A DNA stretch of 64,000 nucleotides, from assembly GCF_020520425.1 (NCBI RefSeq), contig NC_079488.1:20772247-20836246 (forward strand), in the 5' to 3' direction. The stretch comes from Spinacia oleracea (taxonomy: Eukaryota > Streptophyta > Magnoliopsida > Caryophyllales > Amaranthaceae). The position numbers and the translations under genes were made by a program. Within the stretch, counting starts at the first letter, position 1. Each line of letters starts with the position of its first letter. Below the pieces are notes generated by a model. The model made no database searches, had not been told where the DNA came from, and saw only the letters and a program-made list of their open reading frames with translations. Positions 25,188-35,632 of the stretch are shown here, piece after piece.

Positions 25188-25839
25188 CTTTCTGACAAGG
25201 TGAACAAACTCTGCAACTGTTTCTTCTCTTGGTTCACTTAGGTATAGTTGCTTGAAGCGAACAAACCCACTGTGCAGTGAATTGAGCAAGATAGAGACTG
25301 CCATCCTTTCGCTTATTGTTGTTCCTAGCAGACATAGGCGATCAAAGTATGAAAGCATAAGCTCCACATGGAACCTTATTGGGACGCCTACCCTGTGTTT
25401 AGTGAGAAGGAGCTGAACATGTGTTTCTGGGACCTCCATCCTATAACACCTATTAGGAGAACTAACCTTTAGACCAGACATTGATTCAATCAACTCATGG
25501 ACGTTCAGGTCCATGTCCTCCGTCTTTCCACAACAGATATCCCCTCAGATTTTTGATGAGCGTAAAAGGTTCGTAAACTTCAAACCTTCTAGCCCATTCA
25601 TCAGGGATATTGTTCAGCATGAGACTCATAACCTTTTTGAGGTCCGTATCCCAAGCGGAAAATCTTTCAGGGGTCATGTCTCTGGCATAGTAGCTTGGCA
25701 TGGGATGGAGCAGTACATACTCAAGTCCATTGAGTCTGACTACTTCAACTACCTTAGCTTCCCATTCAAGAAAATTTGTTAGGTTCAGCTTGACCATAAG
25801 CTCAGAACCGACGATGATGTTTTGATTGTTGTTTGCCAT
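25188..25839 (-). pseudogene. Copia C gag, N-terminal part
   Basis: The start ATG (25839) follows the leader and opens MANNNQNIIVGSELMVKLNL. Then come FLEWEAKVVEVVRLNGLEYVL and a gag domain of the copia UBN2 type (DEWARRFEVYEPFTLIKNLR). A frameshift near 25500 moves to a second frame (MDLNVHELIESMSGLKVSSP to EETVAEFVHLVRK). The frame is cut at the CACTA insertion and continues at 12685. Nearly all the gag length is present, so decay is recent. Confidence 0.82.
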
Positions 25840-28519
25840 AATTTAAAACTACAATGAAAAAGAATAAACAAATAAATAACCATTCACAGTTTCTCTTAAT
25901 AAACTTAAATTCTAGCATACATGCATAATTCAATGTTCATTAAGCATTTTATTCAAGTTATGTGTTCCGTCAGGTGTGAATAAAATGATTCCAAGACCCT
26001 AAAACCATTGAAGAATTAAGCACATTATGTATTTTGACTCAATTCTAAAACATTTTAGGTAAGCAAAAGCCTTTTGCTAATAGTCTAAAACTACTCTTGG
26101 TTGATAGGTACGTCTAAGAACTTATTAGGTAAACCTATCTATTTTGCCACGACATAAAAGGACTCCTTACTTATATCGTTGAGTTTCACCAAAACTAACA
26201 TGTACTCACAATTATTTGTGTACCTTACCCCTTTAGGATCAATAAGTAACTCCTCGCTGAGCGTAAAACTATTACTAGATTGATGTAAAGGTTATCCAAG
26301 TAAGTGTTATTTTGGCATGGCACCTTTTAACTCAATTTTCAAGTTTGGAACTTAAGGCTCTTACTATGTTGGTTAGATTTTAAGTGATCTAAAATCCTTA
26401 ATCATGCAACATAATCAAGCTACAATCTCATGCATATTTAAGACATATTTAAAAGCAATAAATAACTTAAAGCATGCATAAGATAAATGTGATCTAGTAT
26501 GGCCCGACTTCATCTTGAAGCTTCAACTTCAAAGTCCGTCTTGAAAATGGTTTGGAAACTCCGTCTTGAATTTCACCATGGGATGCTCCATTTTCTTCAA
26601 ATAGGATCAGCTATAATTAAACTAATTACAACTATTTGATGGTACGCAGACCATATTTGAATTGAAAAAACAAATTTGGTGCATTAGACCAATTACATTC
26701 AAATTAATGGTACGCAGACCATATTTTCTATCCTATTTAGGCCATACTAGTCACTTCATAACCTGCAAAACAGTACATATACAATATATACCATTCACCC
26801 ATTCATTATCATGAATGGCCCACATAGCTGGTTAGTTAAAACACGTTATGCATCACTTAAATATTTGCAGCAATTAATCAAGGGCACCAATAATCTACCA
26901 ATTATTCAGTCCTTATTAATTCTAATCAAGTTGTTTAACCTTAAAGGATTTGTAGACCTAATCAAGAGTTTATGACTAAAAAATGCTCCCACTTAAACCA
27001 ATAACTTTATATGCTTTACTAATTTTAAACATAAAATTGTATTTCTAGTCTAACCGGAAACATACAAATTTAATTAAAATTTAAAGCTCATATAAAATTA
27101 TAATTGAATCCACTTATTTAATTTATTTTCAGTTGAATTAAATGAATTTAAATTAATTCAAGGTTTTTAATTTTAGTAAAATAATTAGAATAAATGAAAA
27201 TTTATAATAATTATAATATTCAAAACTAAAATCCAAGAAAACAATTTAAATTATTAATTTTAAAATTAATTAAAATTATTCGAACTAAAAGACTCAAATT
27301 AAAATTCAAAACGATTCAATCGTAACACGAAGAGCACTGGGGCTTGCGCCCAAGCCCCATCGTGTGCACGACCAATCGCATGCCCATGGCACATCGTAGC
27401 AGCAGCCACGCGCAAACGCAGCAAGCCAAGCCACGCTTGCGCGCAGCCTGCTCGCCCGCATGCATCGCAGCAGCTACCGAAGGAGTGCTCGCTCGCTAGG
27501 TGCAAGCAAGCCCTCGTGGCGAGGCAGCGCTCGTTGGTGCGCAGAGCAGCGATCGTTGGGCGACCCAGCTCTCGCCCTCGCGCGCGCGCCTTGTCATGTG
27601 CCACGCCCATCGCCCTTCGCCCATAGCACACAACACACACGCACAAGCTCCCTTGCCTCGTGCGCGCGCCATGCCTTGGTTGCTCGCTGCATTCGTACCG
27701 CACGGGCGACGAGCTCCCTTGCTCGTCGTCGCGTGCCCGCACTATACAACACCCCTTAAGGGTAACGCGTAGCTTCCATTGCTTTGTGCATGCAACATTT
27801 ATGGGCGTTTTTCATAAAAAAATTTAATTTTTAATTTAAAATTAATGACAAATTAATAAATCATATTAATTTCATGATTTTAGGGCGAAAAATCAAAAAT
27901 TTATTAATCAATTAATTTCCGATTAACATGGATTCAAATCTAGGTCATAAAAATTTAAAATTTATCATAAATTAACAATTTTTATGGTGGTTTTTAATCA
28001 TGGGTGCCTAATTAAATTATTAATTAATTATGAAAATCAAATCAATTCTAAATTATTCGAATTTCAACAAATTAATCATAATTACAAATTAGGTTGTATA
28101 ATTAACAAGCCTAGGAATTCAAACTTGTTAAACATATACTGTAGGTCAATCAAAAATTCAAGATTTATAAACAAGAAACGCAAATATTCAATTTAACATC
28201 TTAAATTTACAAACTTTTGCGTTCGAAAAACTAAAACCTCCTAAAAGTCATAGTTAGGCTTCGAATTTGGGAATTCTGGGTTCGGCCAAAAATTCCTATT
28301 TATGTCAAAATTTTAGAATGCCTTTTACATGTGGAATTGACACAAAAATCACTCGATTTGGTTGAGTAACGAAAAAACTGCCGAAAAACTGCGTACATAT
28401 AATTAAATAAACGCAATTTGCAATTAATTAACAATTACGAAAATTAATCACCCCTTTTAATTCCTTGCAAATTTGTAAAATTTAACCATGTTATGCAATT
28501 TAGATTATGAAAATAATAA
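25840..28519 (-). other. Long 5' leader of copia C with a GC-rich island
   Basis: Between the primer site and the gag ATG lie 2.7 kb with no supportable protein. It is mostly AT-rich, with a direct repeat ATGGTACGCAGACCATATTT (about 26639 and 26708) and a sharp GC-rich island at about 27330-27770. Reading frames in the island are Arg/Ala-rich by-products of composition. The island resembles the GC block inside the LTRs (GCGCGC, GCATCGCA, GCCTTGC words) and may be a displaced copy. Confidence 0.55.
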
Positions 28520-28535
28520 GGGGCTCGTGATACCA
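28520..28535 (-). promoter_or_regulatory. Primer-binding site of copia C
   Basis: In element sense it reads TGGTATCACGAGCCCC, one base after the LTR end. The first eight bases match the usual plant initiator tRNA-Met site (TGGTATCAGAGC); the rest departs slightly. It primes minus-strand DNA synthesis. Confidence 0.75.
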
Positions 28536-28536
28536 C

Positions 28537-29915
28537 TGTGAGGTTATGATACATATGTCAAAACATAAATCATGCGGAAAACCTTAATCCCAGGAAACAT
28601 ATTATTTACACATAATCATATACCATAATTTAGATGCATACACTTTATAGCGGGCCCTCCCTAGCTGCGCCCGAACCGAACAAGAACAAGTCTTTAGGAC
28701 TCCAATTGTCGTCCCTCTGTAGATAGTCCACAGCACGTCCGGATCCGCCTTAGGCTTGACCAACTAGAATCGCCCTTAAGGTTCTAAGAATTTCGGCTAA
28801 ATGGGTTGCAAGTGTTTGGCTGATTTTTGCTTCAAAATCTTACCTTTAAATACTTGAATGATTTATATAAATTTGTGACCCTAGGCCCCTATTTATAGAG
28901 TTATGGAAAAGGACTTATAATCCTATTAGAATACTAAGTTAGTTTAATTAGAATCCTGCTAGGACTCTATTAAATAAACTTTATCTATTAGGATTAGGAT
29001 TGAATCATATGTCGAATCCCAATAGCTTTAGGATTCGTATAGCACGCACACGAGCATCACACGAGCACCGTACACCCGCGCAGGCCTTGCGGCCCATGCT
29101 GAGCGCACAACGCCTCGGCCCAGCTCGCTGCCTGTGATCCGCGCGCGCTCCCAAGGTCTTGGCTAGGCCTGGCCTTGCGCTGGGCCTGGTCGAGGCTTGG
29201 CGTGTGTTGGTGATGTGTGTGGCTTGCTGGGCGATGGCCTGTCTTCGTGTTGGGCCTTCGTCTAGCGAGCCTCGTCCGATGCTAATTCGTACGATACGCT
29301 TCCGATTAAATTCCCGATTCCGGAATTCATTTCCGATACGAACAATATTTAATATTTCCGATTCCGGAATTAATTTCCGTTTCGAACAAATATTTAATAT
29401 TTCCGTTTCCGGAATTATTTTCCGATTTCGATAATATTTCCGATTCTGACAATATTTCCGATTACGGCAATGTTTCCATTTCCAATAATATTTTCCGATA
29501 CGTACCATGTTTCCGTTTCCGGTAACATCTACGACTTGGATAATATTTATATTTCCGATACGATCCATATTTCCGTTTCCGGCAATATCATCGTTTCAGG
29601 AGTATTCATTTCTTGCTTTTGACGATCTCAGCTCCCACTGAAACCAAGATCTGTCGATTCCGAATATCCATAGATGGAGTATTTAATGCCATTAAATACT
29701 TGATCCGTTTACGTACTATTTGTGTGACCCTACGGGTTCAGTCAAGAGTAAGCTGTGGATTAATATCAGTAATTCCACTTGAACTGAAGCGGCCTCTAGC
29801 TAGGCATTCAGCTCACTTGATCTCACTGAATTATTAACTTGTTAATTAATACTGAACCGCATTTATTAGACTTAACATTAAATGCATACTTGGACCAAGG
29901 GCATTATTTCCTTCA
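28537..29915 (-). repeat. 5' LTR of copia C
   Basis: The + strand runs from TGTGAGGTTATG to ATTTCCTTCA, 1379 bp. It shares the CCGGAA array (about 29300-29600), the GC block (29040-29260) and the TATA-like CTATTTATAG (28887-28896) with the 3' LTR. It is 17 bp shorter than its partner, partly from one fewer array unit. Confidence 0.88.
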
Positions 29916-30690
29916 AATAAAATATTCATTAAGTAATCTATTTATGGTTATTCGGAAATGATGGATCTTGGTTCTAGTGGGAGCTAAAATCACCAAAAGG
30001 CAAAGAAAGAATATTTGTCGGAAATGATGATATTACCGGAAAAAGAAATTTGGTTCATGATGGAAATATAAATATTATCCAAGATATTGCCGGAAACGGA
30101 AATATGATTCGTATCGGAAAATATTAACGGAAATTGAAATATTGCCGGAAACAGAAATATTACAAGAATCGGAAATATTGTCGGAATCGGAAATATTATC
30201 GAAAACGTAAATATTGTTCGAATGGGAAAACGAATCAGAAGCACGACGAGCGACTGCTCGACGAGCAAGCCCGCGAGACGCAAGGCCCAGCGCAAGCTCC
30301 AGGTCCAGCGCCCATCAGACTTGCGCACGCCAAGCCGCTCCCAGCGATGGGTCGTGTGCTATGACTTGGGCGCCAAGCCACGAGCAGCAGCGTGGGCCTC
30401 AAGCCACGCGTGCTACAGCACTTGCCCAGTCCCCGCGCATGGCTTGTGCGCCAAGTCTACTGGGTCTCAAACCTTTGTTTTCCTAATCCTACAATTGTTG
30501 GAATTCTAGTATAATTAGAGTATAGTTATTTCTATAATTCTAAAGAGTTTGCGTTTAACTAAAAGCCAAAAATCTTTAGTTATTTGATTCCCAGTAGGAT
30601 TGTCATTCCCTATTTCCACCCTATAAATATGTGGTTCATGATCGCAATTTATAACATACATACAACATTGAATAGAAACAGAAAGGTCAA
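29916..30690 (+). repeat. 3' LTR of copia B, right part
   Basis: It resumes the + strand LTR (TTTATGGTTATTCGGAAATGATGG) interrupted at 7089. It includes a CGGAAA array (30010-30240), a GC block (30240-30460) and a TATA box (CCTATAAATATG, about 30621-30632). It diverges strongly from A and C and fades out near 30690 without the expected LTR end, so it is truncated. The right boundary is uncertain by some tens of bases. Confidence 0.65.
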
Positions 30691-31632
30691 ATAGGAACGT
30701 TATTTATGAAAATATGAAGATTATTTATGAACAGATGGAGTAATAAAGTCAATACTTTACTACACCGTATAATATATCAGTTGAAGTCTCCAAGTTTTGT
30801 AAAGAGACATATTGGATCAGCAGCTAAAAAGATTGTGCAATTTAGTAAAATGTTCAAAACTACTACTTATATCGTTGGTGATCTGACAATCCAGTGAAAC
30901 GGCATTTCTGAAACAACATCCATAAAAGAAACAAGTACAAATATCCCAGTTTATACTGTTAGATTTTCACCCAAAACCAGAATACAGGATGACACCAAAC
31001 GGTAGAAGCTTGCATCAACTTTGAGTAACAGAATAATATCATCAAAAAATTTCTAATGTTAAGTGCTAGTAGAACTTGTGAAGCTACACCAACATCTATT
31101 ACTATATACTAAAAGACACACCAGGAATGACACATGTCACGTCTGAAAAAAAATAAATTATTATTTATTTAGGAAAAATTAAATCAATTGGTGTTGATGA
31201 ACTCATTTACGAAATATATTTTATTTTATTAGCTTTCTTATAAATGATTATTAAATTATTAAAAGTATTACATAAAATGATTTACGGAGTAGTAATAATC
31301 GTGCGTTTCACGGGTATTAAACTAGTCAGTACATAATTCAGAGCTATATACAAATAGATAGTAGCATTAGCATACCCCAGTTAATCAGTTTATCACACAA
31401 TACAATCTGTAGCAGCAATATTTGCATACATTGTGATCTAGGTGATTCAAAAATATGAAATCCAGCTCTTACATTCTTAGCAATCATAGCACCAAGAATA
31501 TTCCTAGCAATCAAGATACAGACAGATGCATTACTGAGGTATGAGGAGAATTCCTATGATGGTTAATCCAATACGCCGGATTGGACAAGGTGATTGTCCT
31601 CCATCAAACTAGGTTACAACACATTTCCTTGA
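30691..31632. other. Unassigned AT-rich DNA with a Helitron and a possible gene tail
   Basis: Apart from the Helitron at 31095-31325 I recognise nothing firm. On the minus strand, 31563-31612 could be a terminal exon: acceptor-like CCTAG, then codons ending MEDNHLVQSGVLD and TAA. Downstream AT-rich sequence would then resemble a 3' UTR. This is only a suggestion. Confidence 0.3.
31095..31325 (+). mobile_element. Small non-autonomous Helitron
   Basis: It starts TCTATTACTATATACTAAAAG after an A. It ends with a short hairpin (CGTG-CGTTT-CACG, about 31300-31312), then GGTATTAAA and CTAG, followed by T. TC start, 3' hairpin, CTRR end and A/T insertion site are the diagnostic Helitron features. 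At 231 bp there is no Rep/helicase. Confidence 0.7.
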
Positions 31633-31946
31633 CGGCCCATTTGATAGGCTATATTAAATGGTGGGAATGAGAATAAATTTAAGTGTTATTTGACAAGAAA
31701 AAAAACATCATGATGTCCATGGTAATGAAGTTCTGTCTGAAACTTGGTGTTTTTCTTAATAAATTTACCTTCCCACCTAGTACCACTCCCCAAATGATAA
31801 TAGATGGTGATGGAAATTTATAAAGAAAAAGAGATTGTTTTGAGTGAACTAGCACTACCACGGGAATAAATATTGATTTTCCTTACAAATTTACATACAA
31901 ATTCATTCTCATTGACACCATTTATAGCAGGCTACCAAATGGGTCG
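31633..31946. mobile_element. MITE, PIF/Harbinger-like, copy 1
   Basis: The left end CGGCCCATTTGATAGGCTA pairs with the right end TAGCAGGCTACCAAATGGGTCG as imperfect terminal inverted repeats. A second copy is at 59383-59705, sharing the interior (AATGAGAATAAAT, ATTCATTCTCATTGACACC). Flanking TGA/TAA is an imperfect 3-bp duplication. It has no coding capacity; minus-strand frames inside are chance. Confidence 0.75.
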
Positions 31947-32090
31947 TAAGAGTAAAAAAGGTAAAGGCAGGTTTTCCTACCCCATCTTTTTGTTATAACT
32001 TCTTTCCAAAATCTCTTTTGGTCTGTCTTAGGTTGTTCTTTCTGTTTTCTTTCTTTTTAAATTTGGTAACAACCCCATCCCCATACATAA

Positions 32091-32816
32091 GTTGCACTCC
32101 AACATAAATCCTAAAAGAGATAGAAATTGGAAAAGGAATTCTATTCCTATCGCAATTCGATAAAAGAGTTAACGTATTAATTAAACTCATAACGAACCTA
32201 GATTTCGTAAAGGGCCCAGACGCATTCCGTCGTAAATTGATACGCACCAAATAACTTGGATTAAGTCTCTTAATGGACTCCGTACTCTAGAGTCCAATCT
32301 GACAAAGAATTCTGCCCAGATCCTATTTTCAACGCCCAGCCCTGGGCGCCTAAATCTTTGACGCCCAGTGCTGGGCGCCGAAAATACCTGGGACGGATTC
32401 TTTTCCTAATCCGTTTCGTATTCATATTCCTGAAAATCTATAGGATAGTTTTTCCTATAAATACAGCCTTAGGGATAACCTGCCTCTGGAGTTATCGATG
32501 AGCACTCCTCTCGGTAGTTACAGTCCCCTGAACTCTCAATCTCTGCCCTGCGGGTGTACGTTGAGAGATCCCCACACCAGGGATCACAAGGGAACCTATG
32601 GCCGTCGTGGTCGAACATAATTGTACTCCCTTTATGTCACCATAACCGGGTTTTGTCAGTTTTTCTCATTGTCGTTAAAAACTGAATGGCGACTCCTATA
32701 TTACTAGTCGATTGGGTGTAAACTCACAGGAAATCTAACTACACTTGATCTGACAACGTCACGCCCATGAGGGACGAGGTCATGCATTAGCCTCGTGCTT
32801 TTTCGACTCCCTCACA
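32091..32816 (+). repeat. 5' LTR of element E, truncated and internally deleted
   Basis: It matches 44478-45732, from GTTGCACTCCAACATAAATCC to GACTCCCTCACA. The first 225 bp of the LTR are missing. A further segment of about 510 bp, present at about 44878-45388 just after the TATA box (CCTATAAATACAGCC), is absent here. Flanking 31950-32090 is unidentified. Confidence 0.78.
32333..32378 (+). repeat. Paired GC hairpin motif, 5' LTR copy
   Basis: Two adjacent palindromes, CGCCCAGCCCTGGGCG and CGCCCAGTGCTGGGCG, are separated by about 14 bases of A/T-rich spacer (CTAAATCTTTGA). The same pair design occurs at 33634, 35587, 38601, 38792 and 44720. Confidence 0.8.
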
Positions 32817-32817
32817 G

Positions 32818-32835
32818 TGGCGACTCCGCTGGGGA
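32818..32835 (+). promoter_or_regulatory. Primer-binding site of element E
   Basis: TGGCGACTCCGCTGGGGA lies one base after the 5' LTR end (CTCACA). This is the form I know from Tat/Ogre-type plant gypsy elements, so E probably derives from that lineage. Confidence 0.8.
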
Positions 32836-33633
32836 ACGTTAATGAAATACTCGTGCTCGTAGGTAATCAAAATAGCCGAAGGGTGAAACGATCCTACTCC
32901 GCGTTTATTTCCTTATCAAGTTGGGACGACCTGAAAATCAGCATATTAATGTGAACGGACAGAACCGCATAACGAATCTCGGCTCCCTTGGCATGTTTCA
33001 TCTCGGGAGTTGGGACTAAGGATACCCATCGCCAACCGGGGGGTGCATACTCTTCGAATATTGTCCACTCGGGACTTTTCGCTAGTACTACACCCGTCCC
33101 AAACCCAATCGCTCGCCCACTAAGGTCCCTCTCATTGGTGCATGCCCCCTTGGCTTACATCGTGATTGGCCTCTTGGGACGAAATTCGTCTGTTGAATGC
33201 ACTACCTCGACCGGGGCATGTGTTGGATCTACGATAGAAGCGGTACCAAGCCGGCGCAAATATTACCCATAGAAGCCTATCATAAACTATGTGACATATT
33301 ATTTTTGCTTCATGTTGTAATGTTAGTTATGTGTAGCGAATTACGTGATTGTGTTGTGATTGTGTGTGACAAATAACGCTAGAAAACCAACGACCCTAAA
33401 AATTGCCCAAACATTCATAAACACCAATTAGCCAAAGAGTTATACCAAAATACGTGTTTCGCAGTCCCGGGCGATCGCCACAAAAATAAGCGACGCCCAG
33501 GACGGCCTGTAACGGATCCCACGACGCTGCATAACGCGCAAAGGACGTTATTGGGCAAGCACGCAAAATTAAGTCGTATGTACAAAAAAATAGACGAACA
33601 GAATACGAGTACCAGTCAGGGACGCATTTTCAG

Positions 33634-33678
33634 TGCCCCTGGCTGGGCGCCAATTATTTCATCGCCCTTGCTGGGCGC
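33634..33678 (+). repeat. Paired GC hairpin motif, interior copy 1
   Basis: TGCCCCTGGCTGGGCGC, then an ATTATTTCAT spacer, then CGCCCTTGCTGGGCGC. Arms are partly degraded but arrangement and spacing match the LTR copy. Confidence 0.65.
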
Positions 33679-35586
33679 TGATGTTGCTGCTTGGCCTTTT
33701 GGCTAGGCACCGCAGCCTCGGTGCCCGCGCACAAATATACGTGGCAATGAAAAAATTCGTAACAAAGTTACTACGAGGACGTATGGAAAAGGCACTCGAT
33801 TCTAAGAGCGACTTATAAAATAAATAACTCCTTGTGTCGTCATTAGGCCTCCTATGATGACAATGTTCGGCACCAAAACCGAGCATGCTAATTAAAATTA
33901 CCTTGAATGTCACATGGGCAAGGTATTCAAAAAATAATGTTCAAATAGAGTCTTCAAGGAAAAATAATGTTCGAATAAAAAATAAATAAATCCGAGTCTA
34001 GACTAGGCTATGCCAGAGTACAATCTAAATCCTAAGCCTTAGTTGTCTTATACATAGAATCGGTCCTAATGCTTGGTGTCGTTCTGCAAGTTAAAAGGTT
34101 AAACCATATTGAGTCTCCCTTCCTAACATTTAAAAGAAATCAATAAGCACCCATATGTAATTGTCATCCTTTGCTAAGAATCTACGGCCTCAATACTCTC
34201 TCTCACCCATAAAAAGAATATATTATGTAATTCAAGTATTTGCAAAATGGAAAACAGTCACATTCTGAAAATCATTCCTCCATAGTCGCACAACCCCCAA
34301 AGTGAGCCTAAGGTGTCAATACCATTGGCAAAAGAAAAAGTTAATGGCCTCAAGGCTTATGATCACATTGGGTCACGACTGTCATAGTCCTCTCGAGCCA
34401 CTCGCTCCTTGAAGTACTCCTAAGTACGGACTAAAAGATTTTCCATGAATGCAACATGACGAACCATGAAAATACCCAAATCGGCATGCCATAAGGCTAC
34501 CATTGGGGTAAAGCAATACACACGAAGAGGGAAGCCTCACTAATGATTCTAGTCTTGCAAAAATGAAAATTCGATCCCCCCAACTAACTACCTTGCCAAC
34601 GTTAAGCAAAATGGCGCATGACAAATGAACACCCAAGGGTTAAAATCTAAAGTGTCAACCAACGAAAGTTATGGTCCAATTAGCCTAAGTCTGAGAGTCG
34701 CTTGGTCAAGTATTATAGGCTTACGCCACGTCATTATTTTGAGTCTAGGCCACCTCTTTGTATTCATACACGGGTTATAATCAGAAAAATTAATGAAAGT
34801 GTGAGTCCAAATCACAACTTCCAATTAAAACCCGGAAACTGGAATCTGAAAAGAAGCAAAAAAAAAAGATTATTTTCGATGTGATTCTTTCGTTAAATTT
34901 CAATAAAGTAAAAACAACATTTTGAATCTACGCTATTTGCACATTTTAAGAAACGACTAAATACGCTTCCAAAGTAAGACAATTTAAAGGTCCACCCTAG
35001 GCCTACTAAAATTAAAGGTCCACTATAGGCCTACCAAACGAGGCTCACTCAGTCTCGCCTCGTGACTCAAAGACCACAACCATCTACCTTTTAGCCCAAA
35101 TAAAAAGGGGGAGAAATCCCAAGCAAAAAAGAAAAAAGAGAAATAGAAAAGGGAGAGCGAAAAGAGCGAGCCATGAAATACTTAGCCCGTACCTCCCAAA
35201 GTGCGAAATTTACCCAAGTAAACGGAGGAAAAGAATTGAGTCAACCAATCCAAATCATACCACAAAAACTACATAAAGTTCTACGATCTTCTACCCTTTC
35301 CAATCCTCATGCTTGACTAATACCTATACAAATTATCCTATCTCATTCAACCCATCTTTCAAGCCGTCTTGAGTCACAAATAAAAAAAAGACAAATGAAA
35401 AAGTACATTCTACACTTAACGTAAAAAAAATATATATAAATAATAAGAAAGAAACTTTGCAAAGCGCCTTTAAGGTTCGTCCAAAAAGAAAAAGAAGCAT
35501 TTAGCGCACAAAAAAGATTCGCAAATATTTGGCACAAAACGAAAAGAAGCAACGAGGCAAGAAATCTCCCCAGGAATCACTTTCAA

Positions 35587-35632
35587 CGCCCAGAGCTGGG
35601 TGCCGGAATCTTTAACGCCCCAGTCTGGGCGC
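35587..35632 (+). repeat. Paired GC hairpin motif, interior copy 2
   Basis: CGCCCAGAGCTGGGTGC, a GGAATCTTTAA spacer, then CGCCCCAGTCTGGGCGC. Preceded by TTTCAA as in the other copies. Confidence 0.7.

Larger units (their letters stand above)
7090..29915 (-). mobile_element. Ty1/copia retrotransposon C, nearly full length, interrupted by a CACTA element
   Basis: Two LTRs (7090-8485 and 28537-29915) bound the element, which is transcribed leftward. The primer-binding site is at 28520-28535 and the polypurine tract at 8486-8497. The gag-pol order gag, zinc knuckle, protease, integrase, RT, RNase H is that of Ty1/copia. Without the CACTA insert it is about 10.3 kb. Stops, frameshifts and a changed integrase residue make it non-autonomous now. 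It lies in the LTR of element B; the flanks are AATAT (7085-7089) and AATAA (29916-29920), a 4/5 match for a target duplication. Confidence 0.88.

Noticed and set aside
27299..27742. 147-codon minus-strand frame rich in Arg and Ala, with overlapping + strand frames
   Set aside because: It is in the GC-rich island of the copia C leader; several frames are open at once and no domain is visible.
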